Assembly: GCA_002352285.1 (NCBI GenBank)
Contig: DEIC01000124.1
Location: 25,549-51,188 of the forward strand
Reading direction: 5' to 3'
Length of the DNA stretch: 25,640 nt
Origin: Alphaproteobacteria bacterium UBA2784
GTDB taxonomy: Bacteria; Pseudomonadota; Alphaproteobacteria; Micropepsales; Micropepsaceae
Notes under the pieces: generated by a model
Seen by the model: only the letters and a program-made list of their open reading frames with translations
Database searches by the model: none
Told to the model about the DNA's origin: nothing
Made by a program: the position numbers and the translations under genes
Part shown: one piece after another, positions 14,552 to 23,700 of the stretch
Layout of the letters: every line of letters begins with the position of its first letter
Numbering within the stretch: position 1 is the first letter of the stretch

Positions 14552-16582
14552 ATGGCTGAATTCCTGCTGGAACTTTTCTCGGAAGAAATTCCCGCCCGCA
14601 TGCAGGCGGAAGCCGCAAGCCATCTTGCGCGCCTGTTCAGAAAGGCGATGGGCGAACGCGGCTTTGACGAGGCAGCCCTTGCGTGCACCACTTACGTCAC
14701 GCCGCGCCGCCTGACGCTGGTGGCGACCAGCCTGCCGCTGCAACAGCCCGATACGCGCGAGGAGCGCAAGGGCCCGCGCACCAACGCGCCCGCCGCAGCC
14801 CTTGAGGGCTTTCTGCGCTCCACCGGCATGACGCGCGAGCAGCTGAAAGTGGAAAACGACGGCAAGTCGGAATTTTTTCTTGCCGTGATCGAGAAAAAGG
14901 GCAGCGCCACAGCGAGCGTGCTGGCCGATGTCATCACCGAAATCGTGAAATCATTTCCCTGGCCCAAATCGATGCGCTGGGCGGGCCGTGACTATGTGTG
15001 GGTGCGGCCCCTGCGCGGAATCGTTGCCCTGCTGGATGGCAAATTGGTGAACGTCACCATCGGCGATGTGGTATCGGGCAATGTGACCTGGGGCCATCGC
15101 CTGATGGCGCCGGGCGCGATCAGCGTGACGGGCTTTGCCGATTACCGCGAAAAACTTCTCGCCGCCAAAGTCATGCTCGATGTCGAAGACCGCAAGCGCG
15201 AGATCATCAAGGGCGCAAAGGCGGAGGCGGCGCGCGCCGGCCTCATCTTCCGCGACGATCCCGAATTGCTGGACGAGGTGGCGGGGCTGGTGGAATGGCC
15301 GGTGGTGCTGACCGGCGGCTTCGAGAAGGAATTTCTCGACGTGCCCGCCGAAGTGCTGGTGTCGACCATGCGCAAGAACCAGAAATATTTTGCGCTCTAT
15401 GATCTCGACGGAAAACTGGCGAACGCGTTTCTGGTGGTGGCCAATCTTGTCGCCGATGATGGCGGCAAGGCGATCATCGCAGGCAACGAACGCGTGGTGC
15501 GCGCGCGATTGTCGGATGCGCGGTTTTTTTGGGAGCAGGACAAGAAGATCACGCTCGCCGAGCGCCTGCCGCAGCTCGACGGCATCGTCTTCCACGCGAA
15601 ACTGGGCACGCAGGGCGAGCGTGTGCAGCGCATAGAGGCGCTGGCTGGCCACATCGCAGAAAAAATCGGCGCCGATCCCGCCAGCGCGCGATTGGCCGCG
15701 CGCCTCTGCAAGGCCGATCTCGTATCGGGAACGGTTGGCGAGTTCCCCGAAGTGCAAGGCACGATTGGCGGTTATCTCGCCGCGCATGAAAAACTCGGCA
15801 GGAATGTGGCCGACGCCATCAGCGATCACTATCGCCCTGTCGGACAGAACGACGCCCCGCCAGAAAGCCGCGTTGCTATTGCAGTGGCACTGGCAGACAA
15901 GCTGGACACGCTGACCGGCTTTTTCGCGATTGATGAAAAGCCGACGGGCTCAAAGGATCCCTATGCGCTGCGCCGCGCGGCATTGGGCGTGATCCGCATT
16001 TTGCTTACAGCGAAGATCAATCTGCGCCTCGCGGAATTGCTCGGCAAATCCGTTGCGCCCGATCTGGTGACGTTCTTTGTTGACCGGCTGAAAGTCGTGT
16101 TGCGTGAAAGCGGTTTGCGCCATGATCTGCTCGACGCCGCCTTTGCCGCGGCAGGCAGCGACAATTTCGTGCAGCTTGGCGCCCGCATCGATGCGTTGCG
16201 CGATCTGCTCGCCACCGACGACGGCAAAAACCTTCTTGCCGGATACAAGCGCGCCGCCAACATCCTCCGCATCGAAGAGAAGAAGGACAAGCGCACCTAT
16301 AATGGCGCGGTCAATCCTGCCCTTCTCAATCTGCCGCAGGAGCAGGCACTCGCCGCCGCCCTCGATCACGCGGTCAAACATGCCGCCGATGCCGTCAAGC
16401 GCGAAGACTTTGCCGCCGCCATGTCGGCGCTGGCGGCCCTGCGCGCGCCGGTCGATGCGTTCTTTGACAAGGTCATCGTCAACGACCCCGACCCGGCATT
16501 GCGAGAGAACCGCCTGAACCTTCTCGCCCGCATCAAACTCGCCGCCCACGAAGTCGCCGATTTTTCAAAGATTGAGGGGTAG
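14552..16582 (+). CDS. glyS: Glycyl-tRNA synthetase beta subunit
   Basis: 676 aa, normal for the beta subunit, which binds tRNA-Gly and is needed for aminoacylation with GlyQ. The start MAEFLLELFSEEIPARMQ is diagnostic. Inside are WAGRDYVWVRPLRGIVALLDG, STMRKNQKYFAL and KDPYALRRAALGVIRIL, all strongly conserved in the family. The C-terminal part is the DALR-like anticodon-binding region (NRLNLLARIKLAAHEVADFSKIEG). It begins 3 nt after glyQ. Repeat copy B follows 16 bp after the stop and contains a hairpin and T run that could end the transcript. Confidence 0.98.
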   Translation: MAEFLLELFSEEIPARMQAEAASHLARLFRKAMGERGFDEAALACTTYVTPRRLTLVATSLPLQQPDTREERKGPRTNAPAAALEGFLRSTGMTREQLKVENDGKSEFFLAVIEKKGSATASVLADVITEIVKSFPWPKSMRWAGRDYVWVRPLRGIVALLDGKLVNVTIGDVVSGNVTWGHRLMAPGAISVTGFADYREKLLAAKVMLDVEDRKREIIKGAKAEAARAGLIFRDDPELLDEVAGLVEWPVVLTGGFEKEFLDVPAEVLVSTMRKNQKYFALYDLDGKLANAFLVVANLVADDGGKAIIAGNERVVRARLSDARFFWEQDKKITLAERLPQLDGIVFHAKLGTQGERVQRIEALAGHIAEKIGADPASARLAARLCKADLVSGTVGEFPEVQGTIGGYLAAHEKLGRNVADAISDHYRPVGQNDAPPESRVAIAVALADKLDTLTGFFAIDEKPTGSKDPYALRRAALGVIRILLTAKINLRLAELLGKSVAPDLVTFFVDRLKVVLRESGLRHDLLDAAFAAAGSDNFVQLGARIDALRDLLATDDGKNLLAGYKRAANILRIEEKKDKRTYNGAVNPALLNLPQEQALAAALDHAVKHAADAVKREDFAAAMSALAALRAPVDAFFDKVIVNDPDPALRENRLNLLARIKLAAHEVADFSKIEG

Positions 16583-16597
16583 GCATCCCAGACTTCA

Positions 16598-16743
16598 ACC
16601 TCCTCCGCTTTCGCGGGGGAGGTCGGATTTGAGTGAGCACCGCGAACTCAAATACGGGTGGGGGCATTTTTTCCCACCACGATCCCCCACCCGCGATGCA
16701 AGCGCATCGCTGGCCTCCCCCGCAGCAAGCTGCGGGCGGAGGC
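16598..16743 (+). repeat. Compound palindromic intergenic repeat, copy B
   Basis: About 146 bp, closely related to copy A at both ends. The outer right stem reads CCCGCAGC/GCTGCGGG where copy A has CCCGCAAC/GTTGCGGG. This is one compensatory pair change (G-C for A-T). Stem 2 is ATTTGAGT (16627-16634) / ACTCAAAT (16646-16653). GGGTGGGGG (16656-16664) pairs perfectly with CCCCCACCC (16684-16692). Confidence 0.85.
16627..16672 (+). terminator. Possible terminator of glyQS inside repeat copy B
   Basis: An 8-bp stem (ATTTGAGT/ACTCAAAT) is followed by GGGTGGGGGCA and six T residues (16667-16672). The T run is about 14 nt after the stem, so this is not a textbook terminator. GGTGGG/CCCACC (16657-16662, 16673-16678) around the T run may compete. 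Confidence 0.35.
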
Positions 16744-16836
16744 AAAGATAAGCCCCACTTCCCCGTTGCCCCACCCCATCTGCCCGGCCATGATGCAGCG
16801 CAACATGGATGACTCGGCAATGCATCAGGGGCAGCG

Positions 16837-19521
16837 ATGACCAAGTGGGTTTACGCATTCGGGCAGGGCAAGGCAGAGGGCGCCGGCCACATGCGCAACC
16901 TTCTGGGCGGCAAGGGCGCCAACCTGGCCGAGATGTCGTCGCTGGGCCTGCCCGTGCCGCCGGGCTTTACGATCACGACGGAAGTCTGCAACGCGTTTTA
17001 CGCCAACAATCACGCCTGGCCCGATGGCCTGAAGGCGCAGGTTGAGGAAGCCCTGGCCGCCATGGGCAAGGCCGCCGGAAAGAATTTCGGCGATCCTGAA
17101 AATCCGCTGCTGGTTTCCGTGCGCTCGGGCGCGCGCGCCTCCATGCCGGGCATGATGGATACGGTTCTGAATCTCGGCATGAACATGAAGACGGTGGCGG
17201 GCCTTGCCCGCCTATCCGGCAATCCGCGCTTTGCGTGGGACAGCTATCGCCGCTTCATCCAGATGTTTTCCGATGTCGTGCTCAACGTCGATCACGGACA
17301 CTTCGAGGAGATTCTCGATCTCGCCAAAGAGGAAAAAGGCGTCTCCCTCGACACTGATCTTGATGCGAAAGATCTGGAAGGGATCGTCGCCGCCTATCTT
17401 GCCAAGGTAGAGGAGGAGAGCGGCAAGCCCTTCCCGCAGGATCCGTTCGACCAGCTTTGGGGCGCAATCGGCGCTGTCTTCGGCAGCTGGATGAATGCGC
17501 GCGCCGCCACCTATCGCCGCCTGCACAATATCCCGGAATCGTGGGGCACCGCGGTAACGGTTCAGGCCATGGTGTTTGGCAACATGGGTGAAGACAGCGC
17601 CACCGGCGTTGCTTTCACGCGCAATCCCTCAACCGGCGAGAAAATGCTGTTCGGCGAATATATGCTGAACGCCCAGGGCGAGGACGTGGTGGCCGGCATC
17701 CGCACGCCACAGCCCTTGACCGAGCGCGGCCGCGCCTCCGGTGCAGAGGGTGCCGCGATGGAAAAGGCCCTGCCCGCTGTCTTCGGTGAACTGGTCAGGG
17801 CAACCGGGCTTCTGGAATCCCATTACCGCGACATGCAGGATATCGAGTTCACGGTCGAACGCGGCCGGTTCTATATGCTGCAGACGCGCAACGGCAAACG
17901 CTCCACCAAATCGGCGCTGAAGATTGCGGTCGATATGGCAGCCGAAGGCCTCATCACGCGAGACGAGGCGATTGCGCGCATCGACCCGCAATCGCTTGAC
18001 CAGCTTTTGCATCCCACGCTTGACCCCACCGCCCCCCGCGAAAATTTTACGCGCGGCCTTGCGGCATCGCCCGGCGCGGCGTCGGGTGAAGTCGTGTTTG
18101 ATCCGTCAGAGGCCGAGCGGCTGGCCGCCGCCGGGCGCGATGTCCTTCTGGTGCGCATCGAAACCAGCCCGGAAGACATTCACGGCATGCACGCGGCGCG
18201 CGGCATTTTGACGGCGCGCGGCGGCATGACCAGCCACGCCGCCGTGGTGGCGCGTGGCATGGGCCGACCCTGTGTGTCGGGTGCGGGCGCCCTGCGCATT
18301 GATGAGGCCGCCGGCACAATGAGCGCGGGCGGCAAGGCGATCCGGGCGGGCGAGATCATCACCATTGACGGTTCCACTGGCGAAGTGTTCCGCGGCCGCG
18401 TGCCCACGATTGATCCCGAATTGTCAGGCGACTTTGCCACACTGATGGGTTGGGCGGATGCCAGCCGGAAACTGACCGTACGTGCCAATGCCGAAACGCC
18501 CGAAGATGCGCGCGTCGCCCGCTCCTTCGGGGCGGAAGGAATCGGCCTTTGCCGCACGGAACACATGTTCTTTGATGCCGCCCGCATTCTGGCGGTGCGC
18601 GAAATGATCGTGGCCGAGAATGAAAAGGGCCGCCGGGCGGCATTGGCCAAGATTTTGCCCATGCAGCGTTCGGACTTTATCGAGCTCTTCCGCATCATGG
18701 CGGGACTGCCGGTGACGATCCGCCTGCTCGACCCGCCGCTGCACGAGTTCCTGCCCCGCACCGACGCCGAAATCGCCGATGTCGCCAAGGCAGCGGGCGT
18801 CACCGTCAGCCGCCTCAAGACCCGGATCGACGAGCTGCATGAGTTCAACCCGATGCTGGGCCATCGTGGCGTGCGCCTGGGCGTCACTTATCCCGAAATC
18901 TACGAGATGCAGGCCCGCGCCATCTTTGAGGCGGCGATCGAGGCCGATGGCGGCAATGGCAAGCCGGTCACGCCCGAGATCATGATCCCGCTGGTCGCCA
19001 TGCGCGGCGAACTCGACATGATGAAGCGCCGGATCGACCAGACGGCCAGGGCTATCGAGAAAGAGCGGGGCAAAACCCTCACTTATCTCGTCGGCACGAT
19101 GATCGAACTGCCCCGCGCCGCTCTGCGCGCCGGTGACATCGCCGGGACCGCCGAGTTCTTCTCCTTCGGCACCAACGACCTGACCCAGACGACCTATGGC
19201 ATCAGCCGCGACGACAGCGCCCGCTTTCTTGAGGACTACCGCAAGGCGGGCCTGATCGAGGTTGACCCGTTCGTCACCCTCGACGTGGAGGGGGTGGGCG
19301 AGCTGGTCCGCATCGCCGCCGAACGCGGCAGGGCCGCGCGCCCGGGATTGAAGCTCGGCATCTGCGGCGAGCATGGTGGCGACCCTGCCTCCGTCCGCTT
19401 CTGCGCCGAAGCAGGTCTCGACTACGTGTCGTGCTCGCCCTATCGCGTGCCGATCGCCCGTCTGGCCGCCGCCCAGGCCGCCATCGCGGGTGCAGCCCGC
19501 GACCGGCGCGAGGACCGGTAG
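16837..19521 (+). CDS. ppdK: Pyruvate, phosphate dikinase
   Basis: 894 aa, the usual length. It interconverts pyruvate, ATP and phosphate with PEP, AMP and pyrophosphate. The N-terminal ATP-grasp part has GGKGANLAEMSSLGLPVPPG and SVRSGARASMPGMMDT. The central phosphohistidine domain has GGMTSHAAVVARGMG with His467. The C-terminal PEP/pyruvate TIM barrel has EGIGLCRTEHMFF, FFSFGTNDLTQTTYG and the catalytic Cys843 in GICGEHGGDP. The start follows CAGGGGCAGCG, a good ribosome site. It stands alone after repeat copy B. A gluconeogenic or PEP-balancing role is inferred; no regulatory protein (PDRP) is adjacent. Confidence 0.98.
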   Translation: MTKWVYAFGQGKAEGAGHMRNLLGGKGANLAEMSSLGLPVPPGFTITTEVCNAFYANNHAWPDGLKAQVEEALAAMGKAAGKNFGDPENPLLVSVRSGARASMPGMMDTVLNLGMNMKTVAGLARLSGNPRFAWDSYRRFIQMFSDVVLNVDHGHFEEILDLAKEEKGVSLDTDLDAKDLEGIVAAYLAKVEEESGKPFPQDPFDQLWGAIGAVFGSWMNARAATYRRLHNIPESWGTAVTVQAMVFGNMGEDSATGVAFTRNPSTGEKMLFGEYMLNAQGEDVVAGIRTPQPLTERGRASGAEGAAMEKALPAVFGELVRATGLLESHYRDMQDIEFTVERGRFYMLQTRNGKRSTKSALKIAVDMAAEGLITRDEAIARIDPQSLDQLLHPTLDPTAPRENFTRGLAASPGAASGEVVFDPSEAERLAAAGRDVLLVRIETSPEDIHGMHAARGILTARGGMTSHAAVVARGMGRPCVSGAGALRIDEAAGTMSAGGKAIRAGEIITIDGSTGEVFRGRVPTIDPELSGDFATLMGWADASRKLTVRANAETPEDARVARSFGAEGIGLCRTEHMFFDAARILAVREMIVAENEKGRRAALAKILPMQRSDFIELFRIMAGLPVTIRLLDPPLHEFLPRTDAEIADVAKAAGVTVSRLKTRIDELHEFNPMLGHRGVRLGVTYPEIYEMQARAIFEAAIEADGGNGKPVTPEIMIPLVAMRGELDMMKRRIDQTARAIEKERGKTLTYLVGTMIELPRAALRAGDIAGTAEFFSFGTNDLTQTTYGISRDDSARFLEDYRKAGLIEVDPFVTLDVEGVGELVRIAAERGRAARPGLKLGICGEHGGDPASVRFCAEAGLDYVSCSPYRVPIARLAAAQAAIAGAARDRREDR

Positions 19522-19667
19522 GGGGAGCCCCGCCCGATCTTGCAATCAGTGCGGGCATATCAGTCGCATTAACCGTAATGGATGCGCAACTTGACCTAAA
19601 AATTTCAGAGAGATTTGCCTGAACGGGGATCTGAACGGCCTGGCTACACCGCCCGCTCATCCAGTCC

Positions 19668-19684
19668 ATTGTGCGCTGCACAAT
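19668..19684. repeat. Short perfect inverted repeat
   Basis: ATTGTGC and GCACAAT are exact reverse complements around a 3-nt loop, in the AT-rich gap after ppdK. No T run follows on the plus strand, so it is not a standard terminator. Confidence 0.5.
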
Positions 19685-19784
19685 CAAGTCCGCCCGACCA
19701 AGCGCGTTTGCCGCCAGCGCCATGGCATCCATGGGACCGATGTAATCCTTTTGTGACAGTGAGTTAGGCTGCGAATCGGAATCT

Positions 19785-19800
19785 GTTTACGAAGGTAAAC
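19785..19800. repeat. Short perfect inverted repeat GTTTAC/GTAAAC
   Basis: GTTTACGAAGGTAAAC is a 6-bp perfect dyad with a GAAG loop. It could be an operator or hairpin. It contains the stop codon that breaks the minus-strand reading frame described for this gap. Confidence 0.55.
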
Positions 19801-19862
19801 GGCGGCCGAGAGGCTCTTCGCCACCCAATTCCTTACGGGCATACTCGGGTAATTTTTGAGAA

Positions 19863-19919
19863 TTGATATCAACAAGGATGATGACAGGTCGTCACGAATG
19901 CGGCCTGTCAAGAATTGAC
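19863..19919. promoter_or_regulatory. Cluster of three palindromes
   Basis: Within 57 bp lie TTGATATCAA (19863-19872), TGACAGG/CCTGTCA (19882-19888 and 19904-19910, 15-bp spacer) and GTCAAGAATTGAC (19907-19919). The density is striking for a short AT-rich stretch and suggests protein-binding sites, perhaps for the downstream SleB gene or for a lost gene. The first is not spaced like an FNR box. Confidence 0.4.
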
Positions 19920-20094
19920 CCCCTCTGCCCCCCGCCGATAGCGTCCCGCCCGTTTTGGCCAGACCCTCCCCCGTTGGGAGGTCACCTGGCCGGGCGGCCG
20001 GCGCATCCTCCCCCCAATCCGGATGAGCCGCACGCCTTCAACCCGCCGCCGCGGCCCAAATCCGGCGGCCGATCTGACCACACGGGAGACCGCG

Positions 20095-20763
20095 ATGGGC
20101 AAGACCGGCTCAAAGAAAAAGGCTGCCGCCCTGGCGCTGAACCGGGCGGACCGTATTCTGCGTATCGTTCTGACGGGCGCGCTCTTTTATGCGATCGCCG
20201 CGTCCCACTTTGTTGATGCCGTTACAGCCGGGCCCGATGCCGGACCCGTCCGCTCGCTGGTTGCCCACAGGGCTGTGGACGGCATCGGCGGAAGCCTGTC
20301 GGTCAGCCTGACTGCCGCCCTGACCGAGGAAGCGGCCAGCGCCATCGACATTGAAAAGGCCTGCCTTGCCCAGGCGGTCTATTTCGAGGCGCGCGGAGAG
20401 ACCAGGCTTGGCCAGCGCGCCGTTGCCCAGGTCATCATCCAGCGCACAAAGAACCGCAACTTCCCCTCGACCATCTGTGGCGTCGTCTATCAGGGGGCCG
20501 AGCGGCGCACCGGCTGCCAGTTCTCGTTCACCTGCAACGGCGCAATGAACCGCCCGGTGGACGAGACCGTCTGGCGCAACGCGCTCAACGTCGCCGACTA
20601 CATGCTGCATGGCCCCGGCCGGAACGAAGACTATACGGGCCGCGCCACGCACTTCCACACGCTGGCTGTTGCCCCGGTCTGGGCGGCCAGCATGGTGCGC
20701 ACGGTGACCATCGGGAACCACATCTTCTACCGCTTTGCGCCGCGCACCCGCTCGGCCAGCTGA
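20095..20763 (+). CDS. SleB-type cell wall hydrolase, membrane-anchored
   Basis: 222 aa. A basic N-terminus (MGKTGSKKKAAALALNR) and a hydrophobic segment at about residues 22-41 anchor it or act as a signal. The C-terminal hydrolase_2 (SleB) domain starts near residue 88: CLAQAVYFEARGE carries the likely catalytic Glu98, followed by VAQVIIQRTKNRNFPSTICGVVYQG and CQFSFTCNG, then ATHFHT. Members cleave peptidoglycan; in non-sporulating alphaproteobacteria they serve wall remodelling. ATG 20095 has GGGAG at good spacing; an upstream ATG at 20023 lacks a ribosome site. The stop lies 4 bp from the stop of the convergent carboxylase gene. Confidence 0.92.
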   Translation: MGKTGSKKKAAALALNRADRILRIVLTGALFYAIAASHFVDAVTAGPDAGPVRSLVAHRAVDGIGGSLSVSLTAALTEEAASAIDIEKACLAQAVYFEARGETRLGQRAVAQVIIQRTKNRNFPSTICGVVYQGAERRTGCQFSFTCNGAMNRPVDETVWRNALNVADYMLHGPGRNEDYTGRATHFHTLAVAPVWAASMVRTVTIGNHIFYRFAPRTRSAS

Positions 20764-20767
20764 GCGC

Positions 20768-23700
20768 CTACCACGTATCGACCATGCGCTTCTTGCCCGC
20801 GCGGGGAACCGGCGGCGGCAGGGATTTGAGCCCGCTTATGATCCAGCCGCGCGTGTCCTTGGGGTCGATCACGGCGTCGATCTCAAGAAATGACGCCATC
20901 GAGATGGCCTTGCCATTGGCGTACATGGCCGCGACCAGCTTGTCGTAGAGCGCCTTGCGCTTTTGCGGGTCGGATTCCGCATCAAGCTCCTTGCGCCAGC
21001 CGAGCCGCACCGCCCCCTCCAGCCCCATGCCGCCAAACTCGCCCGTCGGCCATGCGACGTTGAAGAACGGCGTATGGAAACTGCCGCCCGCCATCGCCTG
21101 TGCGCCCAGCCCATAGCCCTTGCGCAGCACGACCATGAAGACCGGAACATCCATGCTGGCCGCTGAAACAAACAGGCTCGACATGCGCCGCACGCTCGCC
21201 TTTTTCTCTTCGTCAGGCCCGACCATAAAGCCCGGCGTATCGCACAGCGACAGCACCGGCAGATCAAACGCATCACACAGCTGAAGGAATCGCGCCGCCT
21301 TTTCAGCCCCCTCGGCGTCAATCGCGCCGCCCAGCACCATCGCATTGTTGGCGATCAGACCCATGGGCCGCCCTTCAATCCGCACGAGGCCCGTCACCAT
21401 CCCCCTGCCATAGGCGCTGCGCAGCTCAAGGAATGAATCCTGATCGACCAGAAGCCCGATCACCTTCCTGATGTCATAGACATGCAGCCGGTTTTCCGGG
21501 ATCACATGGCGCAGAAGACGCTGGTCAGCGCAGGCATGATCCTTGAGCGCCCCCTGAAAATAGGAAAGCGCGCGCCGCGCGGCGGCAGCGCCCTCGATCT
21601 CATCGGCAACGGCTAAATCAACCACACCATTCTGCGTCTGCACATCCATCGGGCCGATGTCTTCCGGGCGGAAGACGCCAAGCCCGCCGCCCTCGATCAT
21701 CGCAGGCCCGCCCATGCCGATATTGGAGTTGGCGGTGGCAATTGTGATGTCGGCTGAGCCAAAGATCGCCGCATTGCCCGCAAAGCAGCGGCCCGAATTG
21801 ACAGCAATGCGTGGCGCCAGGCCGGAAAGCCGCGCGAAGGAAACAAAGCTCGGCACATCAAGCCCGGCAACGCCCATCGCATCCGTGTCACCCGGCCGGC
21901 CGCCACCGCCTTCCGTGAACCAGACAATCGGCAGGCGATGGCGTTCGGCCAGCGCCAGCACGCGATCCGTCTTCTTGTGGTTCATCATGCCCTGCGTGCC
22001 GGCCAGCACCGTATAGTCATAGGCAAGGGCAAGCGTGCGCGCGCGTTCTTCCGAAAACTGATCGCCGTTCACCGCCCCGATGCCGGTGATGAGGCCATCA
22101 GCCGGCGTGTTGGCGGCAAGATCCTCCATCGACCGCCTGCGCCTTTGGGCTGCAACGGCCAGGCCCCCATATTCGGCATAGGCGCCCTCATCAAACAGCG
22201 CCGCAAGATTTTCGCGCGCTGTCTGTTGGCCCGTCTTGCGCCGACGCGCCACAGCTTCGGGCCGCACCGCATCAGAAAGTTTTTCCTGTCGCGCCAGAAA
22301 CTCGGCAAGGTCGGGGCGGATGAAATCGGGATCAACCGTCCTGGCGCGCGCCCGCGTATGTCCCGCCCCCACATCCGGAACGAGCGCCGCAAGCACAACA
22401 CCCTCATCCACCGTCTCACCCTTGGTCACAGGCAGTTGCGTGATCTGGCCCGCTGACGGCGCGACGATGAGGTGATGCATTTTCATTGCTTCAAGCACCA
22501 GAAGCGTATCGCCTGCTGCAACGCTTGCGCCCGGCTGCACATGAACCTCAACGACGGTGCCACGCAGCGGCGCGCTCACAGCCATCTCGCCTTCGCTCAG
22601 CATGGTCTGCCTTTGCACATTTTCGCGCTGCACCGCTGCGGCCTGGCGGATACGCGGCTTGAAATCACCACGCGGCGCAAAGACGCCCTCCTCGAAACTG
22701 CGCGTCGTAAAGCGCATCGCGGCAAAGTCAGAATGGCTCACCACGCCATGCAGCTCTTCGGCATTGATTCCGATACCCTCCACCCGCAACTCGGCAATGG
22801 TGCGGGTCGCCATTAAAGCCGCCTCACCAAACCCGCCTGCATGATGGACGATCAGCTTGGCCAGCATCGGATCAAATGAAATGCCCGGCGCATAACCCGC
22901 CGCCACGCCGGCATCGCAGCGCAGACCGGGGCCGGCAGGCGGCTCGAAAACGCTAACCGTACCCGGCTTTGTCATCTGGAGGCGCAATTCGATCGCATGG
23001 CCGCGCGATGGCGGCGTTTGGGTCAGCCCCAGATCGGCGAGCGTGGTACCCATCGCCACGCGGATTTGAGCGGCAACAATGTCGATGCCCGTCACTGCTT
23101 CGGTGACAGGATGCTCCACCTGCAAACGCGGATTAGCCTCGATGAAATGAAACGCGCCTGCCGCCACAGCAACCAGAAATTCAAACGTGGCGAGACTGGA
23201 GAGTTTCCCGCGCCCCGCCATGACGCGCGCAGCCTCATGCAATTTTGCACGCAACGCGTCATTCAGCCCGGGTGCGGGCGCAATTTCGATGAGTTTCTGG
23301 TTGCGCTTCTGGATCGAACAGTCGCGATCCCCCAGCACACAGATGCCGCCTGCCGCATCACCAATCACCTGCACTTCAATATGGCGCGCACGGTCCGCAA
23401 AGGCTTCGAGATAAAGCGCGCCATCGCCAAAGGCGGCTTTGGCCTCCGCCGCACAGATACCGAATGCAGCATAAAGCGCCGCCGCGTCGCGCACCACACG
23501 CATGCCGCGCCCGCCGCCACCGGCCACTGCCTTTATGATCGCAGGCTTGCCACCAAGGGCCTTCAAGAACGCCTGCGCGCCCGTCACATCAACTGCGCCC
23601 ATAGTTCCCGCCAGCACGGGCACATCACACGCTTGCGCCAACGCGCGCGCCTTCAGCTTGTCGCCGAAGAGATCAAGTGCGGCATCTTCAGGCCCGATGA

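Larger units (their letters stand above)
19522..20094. other. 573-bp gene-free gap with AT-rich, palindrome-rich segment
   Basis: GC falls well below the neighbourhood (25 of 60 bases at 19741-19800, 27 of 60 at 19861-19920) and then returns to a GC-rich stretch before the SleB gene. On the minus strand an open stretch reads VIILVDINSQKLPEYARK and on to GRRLPS, stops at TAA 19789-19787, and after it the same frame continues as DYIGPMDAMALAANALGRAD down to the ppdK end. This may be a decayed gene, but I do not recognise it and it may be chance. Several palindromes occur here and are listed separately. No tRNA or small RNA was recognised. Confidence 0.5.

Noticed and set aside
13556..14743. Long open frame antisense to glyQ (395 codons), and similar ones antisense to ppdK and nadQ
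   Set aside because: They mirror strongly conserved genes in high-GC DNA, where stop codons are rare on the opposite strand; the proteins show no recognisable motif.
19863..19872. TTGATATCAA as a third FNR box
   Set aside because: Half sites are separated by 2 bp instead of the 4-bp core of the TTGAT-N4-ATCAA pattern.
19522..20094. tRNA or rRNA gene in the largest gap
   Set aside because: No cloverleaf with a GGTTCGA-type T arm and no rRNA-like sequence was found by reading both strands.
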